Shown: piece by piece, positions 25,192 through 33,967 of the stretch | How positions within the stretch are numbered: position 1 is the stretch's first letter | Layout: every line of letters begins with the position of its first letter | Source of the DNA: JAJPXC01 sp964517875 | Lineage (GTDB): Bacteria; Bacteroidota; Bacteroidia; Bacteroidales; Muribaculaceae | Length of the DNA stretch: 55,161 nt | Assembly (NCBI GenBank): GCA_964517875.1 | Contig: CAZFEU010000006.1 | Span: 1-55,161, forward strand | Reading direction: 5' to 3' | Position numbers and translations under genes: made by a program | Notes under the pieces: generated by a model | The model's database searches: none | Told to the model about the DNA's origin: nothing | What the model saw: the letters and a program-made list of their open reading frames with translations, nothing else

Positions 25192-28100
25192 TTATTTTAC
25201 AAGTACTTTCACTGATGCACCATCTACGCGCACGATGTAAACGCCTTTGCCTACACGTACCTGACGTTGGTTTTTCTTAACCAGCTTGCCTTTGAGATTG
25301 AAAATCTCAATCGACTTGGCGTCGCCAGTTACAGTGATTGTGCCAACACCGCCGTAAGCGCTCCAAGTAGCCTTGGTCACGTCTTTGCCATCCTTCTCAA
25401 CCTTTTCTATGCCTGAGGTTGATGATGTCATTGTTATGCCATACTTGGCAGGAGCGGGTGTGGCAACAAAGTTATTCTCGCGGGGGAATGAGAAGCCCTT
25501 GAGCAGCTCACCATTGTTGCTGACTGCGTAAAGGTTGCCGGCATCGTCCCATGTGAAGTCGTTGATACCGCTGCCCATTCCGTGGGTTACCTTGTAGCGC
25601 TCAACCAGTGACGGAGTACCATCCTCCGAGAAGTTAACATTGTAGAGTGAGAACTTGCCGCTTGCCGAGGGGAGAGCGAGATACTTGTACTCAGGGTCAA
25701 ATGCCGAACCGGCTGAAGGCAGAGCGGTCTTAACATCGCTATACTTGATTTCACCTTGTGCATCGACATACTTAACGGCCGGCTGTGACTCGTTGGGAGA
25801 AGAGCGGTGCTGAGTCCACCAGAGTCCGCCGCGGTTGTCGTAAAGTAGGTTAATGCTGACAGGGGTGATTGCATACACACCTGTGAGAGCGTCAACCGGC
25901 TTTATCATCTCAGCTGTAGCCATAGCGTTGTTGCCGAGTGATACCTCGTCAACTTTGGTGTCTGAAGCATTGGATGAAGCCCAGAGGCTTTGACCGCCGT
26001 GTAGATGAACTATCTTAAGGTCATCGCCGCCGCCCTTCACGTCCATAGCTACGTTGCTACCTGAGAGCAAGTTGCCCTGAGCATCTTTCCATTGGTAATC
26101 GGAAGAGTCGTAAGCACCGTCAAATACGGGTGTGAAATCAGCATTGGTCTCTACCAGCGATTCCAGATCAGGCACCTCATAGATGGGGTGGTTGGCATTA
26201 GACTGTGTTGACAGGAAGATACGTCCGTCATCAGCGATACAGATCTTGCGGTGCGATGTGCCATTTGTGCTTGCGCCCACGGTCTTGTCATCGCTAAGAC
26301 CACCCTTGAATGCGTACTTACCGGTTGCCTCATTCTTCACCGCACCGTCAAGGTTGGGCTTGAATATGTACAGACCTTGTCCACCATTAGTAGATGAGAA
26401 GTGCTTAGCGCTGGTAGTGGGACGTCCTTCGCTTGCCAGCACGTATCCATAGTAGATTGAGCTGGGATCACGCACTACGGCCACACCCTGTGAGTGATTA
26501 AGGCCGAGCTTGGCAAATTCCTCAACTGTGGCGCGCTCTTTACCTTCTACCTGCACAGTCCAGGTGTATTCACCCTTATCCATGTCTGACAAGGGGATGT
26601 TGACAGTGTGAGTACCGGCCTTGAGTTCGTCGCCACCAAGCATCACAAGCTTTGTGATTGTGCCTGTTGCATTGCGTGCTTGTACAGCCTCAGTATCTTC
26701 CTCCTGGAGGGCACCAAGGTAGTTGATTGTGAGGTTTACGCTCTTGGCATCGGTATTGAGGGTATAAGTAGCTATAAGCGCAGGGATAATGTCGGTATTG
26801 TCGATTTCCGATTTCAGGTCATATGCCACTGGGTTGGGAGTACCCGCAGCGGGTGTCACCTCAATCAGAGTGGGCTCGTCGGGCACGTCGATTACCTCAT
26901 CCTCTTTAATAGTGAAGTTCCAACGTGAGGCTGCTTCTGTGGTAAATGAATTGTCGGTACGAGGCACACTGAATCCCTTAAACCACTCGCCGGAATTGCC
27001 TACAGCGTAGAGGTTGTTTGCGTTATCCCATGCATAGTCATTGACATTTGTACCCATTCCGTGAGTGATGCGCACCTTCTCGGTAAGGGTGGGCACGCCA
27101 CTTGCGCTCCACGACACATCGTAGATCGAGAATGTGGTGGTCGATGAAGAAATAGCCACCTGTGTATAGTCAGGGCTGAAACGGAAACCGCCACCACCTA
27201 TTACAATAGAGGTGTTCTTGTATACCTCATTTCCATTTGCATCAATGTATACGATAGATGGATCTGAGTCTTTAGGCGCACCGCGGTACTGAGAGAACCA
27301 CAGACCTCCGCGATTATCGTAGTTGAGGTTAGCTCCAGTAAAGTTTGTGAGATATTTACCATTAAGGCCCGACACTACTTCGGGAGTCTTTTCACCCCAG
27401 ATCTTGTCAGCGCCAAGTGCATAGATATCGCAGGTCGTAGATGACTGGGTAGATGATGTGAACATAGCTTTCTGTCCTCCAAGCAGAGCGATTTTCAGGT
27501 CTTTGCCCGAGCCACCTACTGCGAGACCCACGTTGGGAGCGGCAACAAAGTTGCCCGAAGCGTCAGTCCATGTCCAGTTAGTTGTCTCGATTGGGCCACC
27601 TGTCACCTGAGTGAAAGCAGCATCATGATATACCATATTCTCAATTGAGGGGAGCTCATAGAGAGGTGCTGCCGTACTGGTCTGAGTACTAATAAAGATG
27701 CGGCCATCGTCCGAGATGCGGATCTTGCGAGGTATCGAACCAGTCTTGCCCGCAACTGTAGTGCCGTAGTTTGCGATACCTCCACGGAATGCATACTGAC
27801 CGGTAACCTGGTTCTTAATACCCTCCATATTGGGGTAGAACAGATACACACCCTGGCCACCTCGGCTGTATGTGTAATGCTTGGAGCCCGGAGCACGACC
27901 CTCGGTGACTAAGATAGTGCCGAAGAATGGATCTTCCATATTCTTCATCACCTCCACACCCTGTGGGTGGTTGAACTGGAGCGATGCGAACTCTTCAACA
28001 TTTGAGCGAGTATTACCATCAACAGTTACTGACCATGTATATTCGCCAGCAGGAAGACCTGCAAGCGATACGGTGCCGTTGTGGGCTCCTTCGGTCAGGC

Positions 28101-29634
28101 CGTCAAGGTTTACGGTTTTCTTCACCTCGTCGCCCAATTTGAGTTCGAGGGTAGCCGAAGTGGCGGGAGCATTGAGAGAATAACCATATGAGAACACACC
28201 GTCATTAGCAACGGAGTTGAGCATATAGGCAAAGGGGTTGGCTTTACCTGCCGAAGGTTTGTATTCCTCAACTGTGCCATCCTCAACGTCGGGTATTTCG
28301 ATATCACCGCCGGTATTGGTATCGCCCATGTCGTAAACTACTACTGAGCCAACGATACCGCGTGAGTCGCTTGGAGTACCCACTTGCTTACCGTTGATTA
28401 CCATCTGTGCCGAACCACCTGCATCGCAATTGAGCACGTCGGATGCGCCGAAATGCTTCATGATGTAGCTCATCACCTTCGAGGTACAGCCACTTGATGT
28501 ACCGTAGGTAGCGTCGGTCGACTTGTCGATTATACACATCACGAGCTTCTTGCCATCGGCACTCACACCGTAGCCCGAACGGCTGTACTGTGTGTCGTTG
28601 TAGCCCGACTGCTGTGCATATGATGAAGTAATTTCACCGTTAAGCATTGTCACCGAGTTGCCGGCCACTACATTATGCAGGCCCTCCACAGGGGTCATGT
28701 TGGTGTAGTGATGCCAGAAGTACTTCAAACGCATCACATCGCCTAACTGGAGGGCACCCATGATGTTCTTGGCGTCGGTAGTACCAACGATCACCAGGTC
28801 GTATGAGCCGCGGGTGCCGGAAGTGGCATTAGCGTCGATGGCTTTAATTTCGTAGTCGCACCACTCATTGTAGCCTTGTTTGCTTCCCTCTTTGAGTGAG
28901 CAGTACACATAGATGCCCTCACCATTGGTCATCACCTTACCGGGCTGACCTGAGCGCGAATCAATCACTTGGATTGCACGGTCGGCGGGGAAATCCTTAG
29001 TAAAGATAGCAAGCGTGCCGTAATGGCAGAATTTGTTGACCATAGTGGGCTGGAGTATGTTGGTATCTTCATTTGTACCCCAACGCTTATGGCACATCAG
29101 GCGGATGTTTGTGGCGTAATTGTTAATCACAGCGTGCTCATCGCCGATACCAAGCACACCGTGCACCGATGGCCCACCTACCCATGTATCTGAGTATGAG
29201 TTGGTCTCAAAGATAATGTCGTCGTTGACCATGAAGCCACCCAAACAAGAGTTGGCGGCATACTTACCATCGTCGATGATATTGCCTTGCGATGACATGG
29301 CCCAGAAGTTGGCATTTTGCACTACAAGGGGTTTACGTCCCTCGTTTTTCTTGGCGTTGTAGAGGCTCACCAATGACTGAGCCTTAAATGGCACACCTGT
29401 GCCAAGCGCCGATTCCACACGAACATTGGGGTCGGTAAGGTCGACCTCAACGATCTGCACATTGAGTGTGCGGGGCGAAGTGAAGCGCAGTCGTGAGTGC
29501 TTCACACCTGAGTTGAGCTGCTGTGTCGATTTGACTGAATAGGTATAGGTGGAACCTCCATCGGTGAATGTCTCAGCCGACAAAGTAGGTACCGCCATCA
29601 CCGATGCAAGCAGCAATGGAAATAATTGTTTCAT
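25192..29634 (-). CDS. Large secreted protein: NAGPA-type domain plus duplicated module
   Basis: A 1480-residue secreted protein. A signal peptide covers residues 1-20. Residues about 30-435 are a phosphodiester glycosidase (NAGPA) domain, with ILQPTMVNKFCHYGTLAIF, VVAGNSVTMLNGE and LNCDAGGSAQMVINGK as typical blocks. Two modules of about 465 residues follow (about 457-920 and 922-1395), sharing ANPFAY/PNPVAY, EYTWSV/EYTWTV, RKIRISDDGRIFIS/RKICIADDGRIFLS, LNYDNRGGLW/LLYDNRGGLW and ITHGMGTNVND/VTHGMGSGIND; they look like beta-propellers. The last 80 residues (TSGIEKVE..., IEIFNLKGKLVKK, GVYIVRVDG) resemble a type IX sorting domain. The NAGPA role suggests removal of a phosphodiester-linked sugar; the true substrate is unknown. 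Confidence 0.85.
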   Translation of the reverse strand: MKQLFPLLLASVMAVPTLSAETFTDGGSTYTYSVKSTQQLNSGVKHSRLRFTSPRTLNVQIVEVDLTDPNVRVESALGTGVPFKAQSLVSLYNAKKNEGRKPLVVQNANFWAMSSQGNIIDDGKYAANSCLGGFMVNDDIIFETNSYSDTWVGGPSVHGVLGIGDEHAVINNYATNIRLMCHKRWGTNEDTNILQPTMVNKFCHYGTLAIFTKDFPADRAIQVIDSRSGQPGKVMTNGEGIYVYCSLKEGSKQGYNEWCDYEIKAIDANATSGTRGSYDLVIVGTTDAKNIMGALQLGDVMRLKYFWHHYTNMTPVEGLHNVVAGNSVTMLNGEITSSYAQQSGYNDTQYSRSGYGVSADGKKLVMCIIDKSTDATYGTSSGCTSKVMSYIMKHFGASDVLNCDAGGSAQMVINGKQVGTPSDSRGIVGSVVVYDMGDTNTGGDIEIPDVEDGTVEEYKPSAGKANPFAYMLNSVANDGVFSYGYSLNAPATSATLELKLGDEVKKTVNLDGLTEGAHNGTVSLAGLPAGEYTWSVTVDGNTRSNVEEFASLQFNHPQGVEVMKNMEDPFFGTILVTEGRAPGSKHYTYSRGGQGVYLFYPNMEGIKNQVTGQYAFRGGIANYGTTVAGKTGSIPRKIRISDDGRIFISTQTSTAAPLYELPSIENMVYHDAAFTQVTGGPIETTNWTWTDASGNFVAAPNVGLAVGGSGKDLKIALLGGQKAMFTSSTQSSTTCDIYALGADKIWGEKTPEVVSGLNGKYLTNFTGANLNYDNRGGLWFSQYRGAPKDSDPSIVYIDANGNEVYKNTSIVIGGGGFRFSPDYTQVAISSSTTTFSIYDVSWSASGVPTLTEKVRITHGMGTNVNDYAWDNANNLYAVGNSGEWFKGFSVPRTDNSFTTEAASRWNFTIKEDEVIDVPDEPTLIEVTPAAGTPNPVAYDLKSEIDNTDIIPALIATYTLNTDAKSVNLTINYLGALQEEDTEAVQARNATGTITKLVMLGGDELKAGTHTVNIPLSDMDKGEYTWTVQVEGKERATVEEFAKLGLNHSQGVAVVRDPSSIYYGYVLASEGRPTTSAKHFSSTNGGQGLYIFKPNLDGAVKNEATGKYAFKGGLSDDKTVGASTNGTSHRKICIADDGRIFLSTQSNANHPIYEVPDLESLVETNADFTPVFDGAYDSSDYQWKDAQGNLLSGSNVAMDVKGGGDDLKIVHLHGGQSLWASSNASDTKVDEVSLGNNAMATAEMIKPVDALTGVYAITPVSINLLYDNRGGLWWTQHRSSPNESQPAVKYVDAQGEIKYSDVKTALPSAGSAFDPEYKYLALPSASGKFSLYNVNFSEDGTPSLVERYKVTHGMGSGINDFTWDDAGNLYAVSNNGELLKGFSFPRENNFVATPAPAKYGITMTSSTSGIEKVEKDGKDVTKATWSAYGGVGTITVTGDAKSIEIFNLKGKLVKKNQRQVRVGKGVYIVRVDGASVKVLVK
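25440..28262 (-). repeat. Two-copy internal duplication of a 465-residue module
   Basis: Within the large secreted protein, the stretch from about 28262 to 26880 and the stretch from about 26870 to 25440 encode the same module in tandem. Order and spacing of shared motifs are kept, but identity at the DNA level is too low for an obvious exact repeat, so the duplication is old. Boundaries are approximate. Confidence 0.8.
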
Positions 29635-29753
29635 TAAGGTTAAAAATATAATTTAGTAATTATCAAGTTGTTTTATCATGTTATTATGTTAGTGGTCGAT
29701 CACCGGCCACATGGATCGGTCAAAAAAACATGTAGTTGTCTCATAGACTCGTG

Positions 29754-29782
29754 CAAAATTATAACATTTTTTTATAATCAAC
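29754..29782 (-). promoter_or_regulatory. Promoter of the NAGPA-like gene
   Basis: TAATTTTG at 29754-29761 on the minus strand fits the -7 consensus; GTTG lies 17 nt upstream (29779-29782). The implied leader is about 115 nt. Confidence 0.5.
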
Positions 29783-29858
29783 CATGATTTTTAAATATTT
29801 AACTTTGATCTGGCTAAAACAAAAAAAATACAAAATCAACGATATCAGTATACACATT

Positions 29859-29910
29859 CAGGGCCCTCGCCGCTAAGCGAGGGCCCTGGGGCTACCAATT
29901 ATCTGGTAGC
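29859..29910 (-). terminator. Tandem hairpins after the leucine-rich repeat gene
   Basis: Reading along the minus strand, a small hairpin (gctacca-6 nt-tggtagc, 29891-29910) is followed by a 12-bp perfect stem (cagggccctcgc / gcgagggccctg, 29859-29888, 6-nt loop). There is no T-run. The order, small then large, is the same as at 14948-15001. Confidence 0.7.
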
Positions 29911-29935
29911 TATCATCACTATTGTTAATGAGCTA

Positions 29936-30994
29936 TCAATAGTTCCACTGGCAAGCTACCTGAGTAAGATTGGGGCAAGCCATTGTGCGCATGTCAACAA
30001 TCATATTGTAGCGGCAGTTGATGTAAGTAAGTGCCTGGTCAAATGACACGTCAAGCGTGGTAAGCTGGTTGTTGTCGCAGAGCAGACGCTGGAGGAATGT
30101 CTGATTTGACAGGTTAAGAGTAGTAAGGTCGTTGTATGAGCAGTCAACGAATACCAGGCGGGGGCACTGGTCGATGTTAAGCTGAGTAAGGTCGTTGTAT
30201 GAGCAAACCAGGTCGAGGAGCACATCGCAGTTGCGCACTGTAAGCGATGTCATGTTGTTGTCAGAGCACATGAATGTTGCCAGTGTGGGCAGACCTGATA
30301 CGATCATCTGAGAGATGCGGTTGTCATCGCAATTGAGGTTGGTAAGATTCTCTACCTCGAAGAGGTTGAGCGATGTCAGGCGGTTGTAGCCGCAGTAGAG
30401 GTTCTTGAGGTTGGTGCAGCCGTCAACTACCAGATTTTCCAGATGGCAACCCTGGCAGTTGAGGGTTTCTAGTGTCTTTGAGCCTGATACGTTAAGGTCT
30501 ACGAAGTAGTTGTTTGAGCAATTGAGGTTTTTCAGCACGGGAGTGTCGGTAATCTCAAGCTCGGTGAGGCGGTTGTGGTAGATCGACAGGTTCTCAAGCG
30601 CTGCGCAACCGGTGGTGTTGACGTTGCTGAGTTTGTTGCGTGAAGCGTTGAGGTCAACGAGGGCTGCGTCGTTGGTCACATTAAGGCCAGTCAAGGCGTT
30701 GCGCGATACATCTACTTTTGTAAGAGCCTGGAACCCTGTGAGGGCGAGGTCGCCGGCAAGGTGTTTATCTTTCCATTCAATAGCGGTGACATGGCCGTTT
30801 GCCACAGTCACGCCCTCCCAGGTAGAGGGTGAATTCAGGTCAGTGATGTTAAGAGCCTGGGCATTTGTGCCACCCTTTTCTGAAGTCTGTGAAAGGAATG
30901 CTTGAAGTTGTTTTACTTCTTTCTTGTCAACTTTCTGAGCGAAAGCCATCACACTGCATAACATGACGGCAATCAGTAATAAAGATTTTTTCAT
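29936..30994 (-). CDS. Secreted leucine-rich repeat protein
   Basis: A 352-residue protein with a signal peptide (MKKSLLLIAVMLCSVMAFAQ). A short helical lead (VDKKEVKQLQAFLSQTSEKG) is followed by about a dozen leucine-rich repeats of roughly 21 residues with the pattern L..L.CS.N.LT.L.....P.L, for example LKNLNCSNNYFVDLNVSGSK and LVFVDCSYNDLTTLNLSNQ. This is the short secreted LRR type common in Bacteroidales; the role is probably binding of a protein or glycan (inference). The ATG at 30994 is used; an in-frame TTG two codons earlier is less likely. There is no sorting tail. Confidence 0.87.
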   Translation of the reverse strand: MKKSLLLIAVMLCSVMAFAQKVDKKEVKQLQAFLSQTSEKGGTNAQALNITDLNSPSTWEGVTVANGHVTAIEWKDKHLAGDLALTGFQALTKVDVSRNALTGLNVTNDAALVDLNASRNKLSNVNTTGCAALENLSIYHNRLTELEITDTPVLKNLNCSNNYFVDLNVSGSKTLETLNCQGCHLENLVVDGCTNLKNLYCGYNRLTSLNLFEVENLTNLNCDDNRISQMIVSGLPTLATFMCSDNNMTSLTVRNCDVLLDLVCSYNDLTQLNIDQCPRLVFVDCSYNDLTTLNLSNQTFLQRLLCDNNQLTTLDVSFDQALTYINCRYNMIVDMRTMACPNLTQVACQWNY

Positions 30995-31061
30995 AAACAA
31001 TAGTTGTTAGGTTGATTTATCTAATTGATGATGTTATTTTATGTTGATTACAATTCAATAA

Positions 31062-31091
31062 CAAAGATAGATAAAAAAAGGTTTTTACAAA
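31062..31091 (-). promoter_or_regulatory. Promoter of the leucine-rich repeat gene
   Basis: TTTG (31088-31091), 18 nt, TATCTTTG (31062-31069). The predicted leader is about 65 nt. Confidence 0.65.
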
Positions 31092-31126
31092 AATTTTTTT
31101 TGAATTATTTGAATTAGTTAATGCCG

Positions 31127-31156
31127 GTTGCCTAAAACCAATTTTTATTACCTTTG
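31127..31156 (+). promoter_or_regulatory. Promoter of the alpha/beta hydrolase gene
   Basis: GTTG (31127-31130), 18 nt, TACCTTTG (31149-31156). The box ends only 8 nt before the first ATG (31165), so the leader would be about 5 to 11 nt. Confidence 0.6.
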
Positions 31157-31164
31157 CCAAAAAC

Positions 31165-32199
31165 ATGACTATGAAACTCTTTTGGACAATAATAGCCTGC
31201 ATATTAGGCATCACCGCCGTCCGCGCCGCCGAATACGACACCGCTTGGCATACCGACTCGCTACTACCCGGCTACCAATACCGATATGTCGACCAAGGGA
31301 GCGACTACTCTGGCCCGGTGCGCTCTACCATCATACGCCGCCAGGCAACTTCTGCCCGCACAGGCGTGCTTTACATCCACGGATTCAACGACTACTTCTT
31401 TCAAGCCAATATGGGCGACTTCTTCGTCGACCATGGCTTAAGTTTCTATGCCATCGATTTGCGTAAGTATGGCCGCTCGCTCATGGCAGGGCAAAGCCGA
31501 TACCAGGCTCGCGACCTGAGCGAATATTTCCCCGACATAGATTCTACACTCACTGTCATGCGCCAGCAGGGCATACGCGATGTGCTGATGATAGGGCACT
31601 CCACCGGCGGACTTATCGCCACATATTATATATATAAGAGTCAGCCCCTGATTGTGAAGGGGCTTATACTCAATTCCCCCTTTCTCGACTGGAACCTGTC
31701 GGGCCTTCAGGAGAAGGTGCTCGTTCCGATGGTCGATGCCCTGGCCTCCCCCCTACCCTCACTCAATATACCCCAAGGATCTTCGACCGCCTACAGCCAG
31801 AGCCTACTCGCCGACCAGCAGGGCCGGTGGCACTACGACACCAACAAAAAGCTCAGCATATCACCACCGGTTGAGGCTTCGTGGATCAGAGCCATCGACC
31901 GCGCCCAGGCCGAGGTACAGCGGGGCTATGTGGTGAAGATACCCATTCTGCTGATGCACTCCGACAATACCGTAGAGGGTAGCGCGTGGACTGAAGCGTT
32001 CAACCATGGCGACTGCGTGCTCGATGTGGCCGATATATCGCGCTATGGCCGTCAACTCGGCCCATCGGTCACCGAAGCCACAGTCAAGGGGGGATTGCAC
32101 GATTTAGTACTGTCCGAGCCCAAAGTCGAGCGCGCTGTACTCAACTCAATGCTCAATTTCATCATCCGCCTTGGCCTTCTACCACCCCAAAGCAAATGA
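31165..32199 (+). CDS. Secreted or exported alpha/beta hydrolase (serine aminopeptidase S33 type)
   Basis: A 344-residue alpha/beta hydrolase with an N-terminal signal (MKLFWTIIACILGITAVRAA). The nucleophile elbow is GHSTGG (Ser near 140), LYIHGFNDYFF forms the oxyanion strand, and the Asp and His of the triad are likely in ILLMHSDNTV and VKGGLHDLVLS. It resembles monoacylglycerol lipase and lysophospholipase proteins (DLRKYGRSL, LNSPFLDWNL). The start may be 31165 or the second ATG at 31171. The substrate is unknown, probably a lipid ester. Confidence 0.87.
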   Translation: MTMKLFWTIIACILGITAVRAAEYDTAWHTDSLLPGYQYRYVDQGSDYSGPVRSTIIRRQATSARTGVLYIHGFNDYFFQANMGDFFVDHGLSFYAIDLRKYGRSLMAGQSRYQARDLSEYFPDIDSTLTVMRQQGIRDVLMIGHSTGGLIATYYIYKSQPLIVKGLILNSPFLDWNLSGLQEKVLVPMVDALASPLPSLNIPQGSSTAYSQSLLADQQGRWHYDTNKKLSISPPVEASWIRAIDRAQAEVQRGYVVKIPILLMHSDNTVEGSAWTEAFNHGDCVLDVADISRYGRQLGPSVTEATVKGGLHDLVLSEPKVERAVLNSMLNFIIRLGLLPPQSK

Positions 32200-32301
32200 C
32201 TCCCCGCATCAACTATATTGCAGTAGTGAGCCGTCGGCAAGTATGCCGTAAATAGTATTATGCCACAAATAGAATCAACGTAGCGCCCCAAAAAGTTACT
32301 G

Positions 32302-32362
32302 CTGCCGAGCCGCGGTACGGCGAGGTTGTACCAAACCAAACACGACGGGAGTGTAGCGACCA
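32302..32362 (+). repeat. Partial repeat module C, copy 3
   Basis: gccgagccgcggtacggcga followed by ggttgtacca and a degenerate GA-rich end resembles the centre of module C (4144-4225). It lies in the 180-nt gap between convergent genes (hydrolase and ruvC). Similarity is partial, so the relation is tentative. Confidence 0.45.
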
Positions 32363-32379
32363 TGTGAGGGATTCAGGGG

Positions 32380-32946
32380 TTAGATGCCTTTGACACGGTC
32401 GGGGTTATGGGCGATGAAGTCTTTCCACGACTTTGATCCGTGAACCGATGCTATGGGCTTGGATGTCTCATAGTAGTGGCACAGGGCTGCGGCGAGGGCA
32501 TCGGTGGCATCCAGGGTGGTGTGCAAGTCGGCATCAGGTATAGCAAGGGTGCGACGCAGCATTTCTTGCACCTGCTCCTTCGAAGCCGCACCGTTACCTG
32601 TGATAGCCTGCTTGATTTTTCGCGGCTCATACTCGGTGATGGGCACTTGGCGCGCAAGTGCCGCGGCCATTGCTACCCCCTGGGCACGCCCCAACTTCAG
32701 CATCGACTGCACATTTTTTCCGAAAAATGGAGCCTCAATGGCCATCTCGTCGGGTAGATATTGCTCCACCAGCCCCAACACACGCTCATAAATGCGCGCC
32801 AGGCGCAGATAATGGCTCTCGAATTTCGACAGCTTTATCACACCAAGGGCTATCAGCGCCGGTTTCTTCCCCTTTATGCCAAGCAAGCCGTAGCCCATCA
32901 GATTGGTGCCGGGGTCAATCCCTATTATCACTTTGTCCCACTCCAT
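32380..32946 (-). CDS. ruvC: Holliday junction resolvase RuvC
   Basis: RuvC cuts Holliday junctions with RuvAB. The 188 residues begin MEWDKVIIGIDPGTNLMGYG with the first catalytic Asp, continue with MAIEAPFFGKNVQSMLKLGR (second acid), RKIKQAITGNGAASKEQV and DLHTTLDATDALAAALCH (last acids). The ATG at 32946 shares a base with the stop of the DUF4286 gene (TGATG). It is the last gene of dnaB-GT2-DUF4286-ruvC on this strand. Confidence 0.95.
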   Translation of the reverse strand: MEWDKVIIGIDPGTNLMGYGLLGIKGKKPALIALGVIKLSKFESHYLRLARIYERVLGLVEQYLPDEMAIEAPFFGKNVQSMLKLGRAQGVAMAAALARQVPITEYEPRKIKQAITGNGAASKEQVQEMLRRTLAIPDADLHTTLDATDALAAALCHYYETSKPIASVHGSKSWKDFIAHNPDRVKGI

Positions 32947-33230
32947 CAAATTTCCTCCATATATGTTGAGAAGTACAGGGCATCTTCACCCATATTGGCT
33001 GAAAGCTGTCGCAACAGCGGCATCTCCACAGTCTCCTCCCATTGCTCGGCCAGTTCGAGAGTATCGAACCTCCATTGCATGGCATAGATGCTCACGTCGG
33101 GGTCAATCACGGTGAGTATTCTGACGAAAACAGGCTTCCGGTCAAAATGCTTGATAGTCGAGGCAGCCCAGTCGACAAACTCTTGCTGACGCGATGCGAG
33201 CACGTGGAATGAAGTGTTAAGCAGTATCAT
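32946..33230 (-). CDS. DUF4286 family protein
   Basis: A 94-residue small protein starting MILLNTSFHVLASRQQEF, with FDTLELAEQWEETVEMPLL. The pattern suggests a ferredoxin-like dimeric alpha/beta barrel fold. It is conserved next to ruvC in Bacteroidota. The start at 33230 overlaps the glycosyltransferase stop (ATGA); a longer reading would begin inside that gene and is rejected. Function unknown. Confidence 0.85.
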   Translation of the reverse strand: MILLNTSFHVLASRQQEFVDWAASTIKHFDRKPVFVRILTVIDPDVSIYAMQWRFDTLELAEQWEETVEMPLLRQLSANMGEDALYFSTYMEEI

Positions 33231-33946
33231 CGGAACAGGAATTTGATGTGACGAACCATGGTGGGGAGTGTGCCATAGTAGCGGCACATGATTTTAAATC
33301 GCTCAATCAACGACTTGCGGTGATTGCGTGTGGTGACACCCTCGTTGAGATAGTCGATTAGAACAGCGTCGACATATTGGTTGCGCTTCGACTTCTTAAG
33401 GCATCGCAGGCACCACTCATAATCGGCCGAGAACCTATAGCGCAGATCAAAGGGCTCGGTAATCTTGCGTAGCGCCACAAAAGCCTGATGACACACCACC
33501 ATGCCCTGAGCCATCGACTTAAACTCGAGCACCTCGGGGGCTGTGAGATGGCGCGGGCCTATGCGGCGGCGGTTTGCGTCTACAATATCGGTCTGGCCAT
33601 AAATGATGCCGGGATAGTCGTGATCCATGGCAGCGTCGGCTATAAGCTGGAGCGTGTCGGGTGAGTGAAACGAGTCACCGGCGTTGAGAAATATCACATA
33701 GTCGCCCTGAGCGCGGGCGAGCCCCTTATTCATCGCATCGTACAATCCTTTGTCAGGTTCCGACACGATGGTAGTCAGCTCATTGGCGGCACGGTTCACA
33801 ATCTGCAGGGTACTGTCGGTCGAAGCTCCGTCTATCACCAGGTGCTCATATAGCTTGCACGTCTGCTGACCAATGCTGCGCAACGTAGGCTCAATTGTGG
33901 CCTCGGCATTGTAGGTGATGGTGATAATCGAGAATAATGGTTTCAT
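33227..33946 (-). CDS. Glycosyltransferase family 2
   Basis: A 239-residue GT-A fold enzyme. It has SIITITYNAEATIEPTLRSI at the N-terminus, VIDGASTDST (nucleotide binding), SEPDKGLYDAMNKGLARAQG, and FLNAGDSF, in the position of the DXD metal motif. SADYEWCLRC in the second half resembles WcaA-type transferases of capsule and LPS clusters. It stands alone, away from a polysaccharide cluster, between dnaB and the DUF4286 gene, so its acceptor cannot be guessed. Confidence 0.9.
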   Translation of the reverse strand: MKPLFSIITITYNAEATIEPTLRSIGQQTCKLYEHLVIDGASTDSTLQIVNRAANELTTIVSEPDKGLYDAMNKGLARAQGDYVIFLNAGDSFHSPDTLQLIADAAMDHDYPGIIYGQTDIVDANRRRIGPRHLTAPEVLEFKSMAQGMVVCHQAFVALRKITEPFDLRYRFSADYEWCLRCLKKSKRNQYVDAVLIDYLNEGVTTRNHRKSLIERFKIMCRYYGTLPTMVRHIKFLFR

Positions 33947-33967
33947 GGCTAATGATGCTCTTAACGG

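Larger units (their letters stand above)
29635..29935. other. Intergenic region between two secreted-protein genes
   Basis: About 300 nt without a gene. It carries the promoter of the large secreted protein (29754-29782), an AT-rich run and two hairpins (29859-29910) closing the leucine-rich repeat gene. The segment 29640-29750 is leader sequence of the large gene with no clear fold. Confidence 0.7.
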
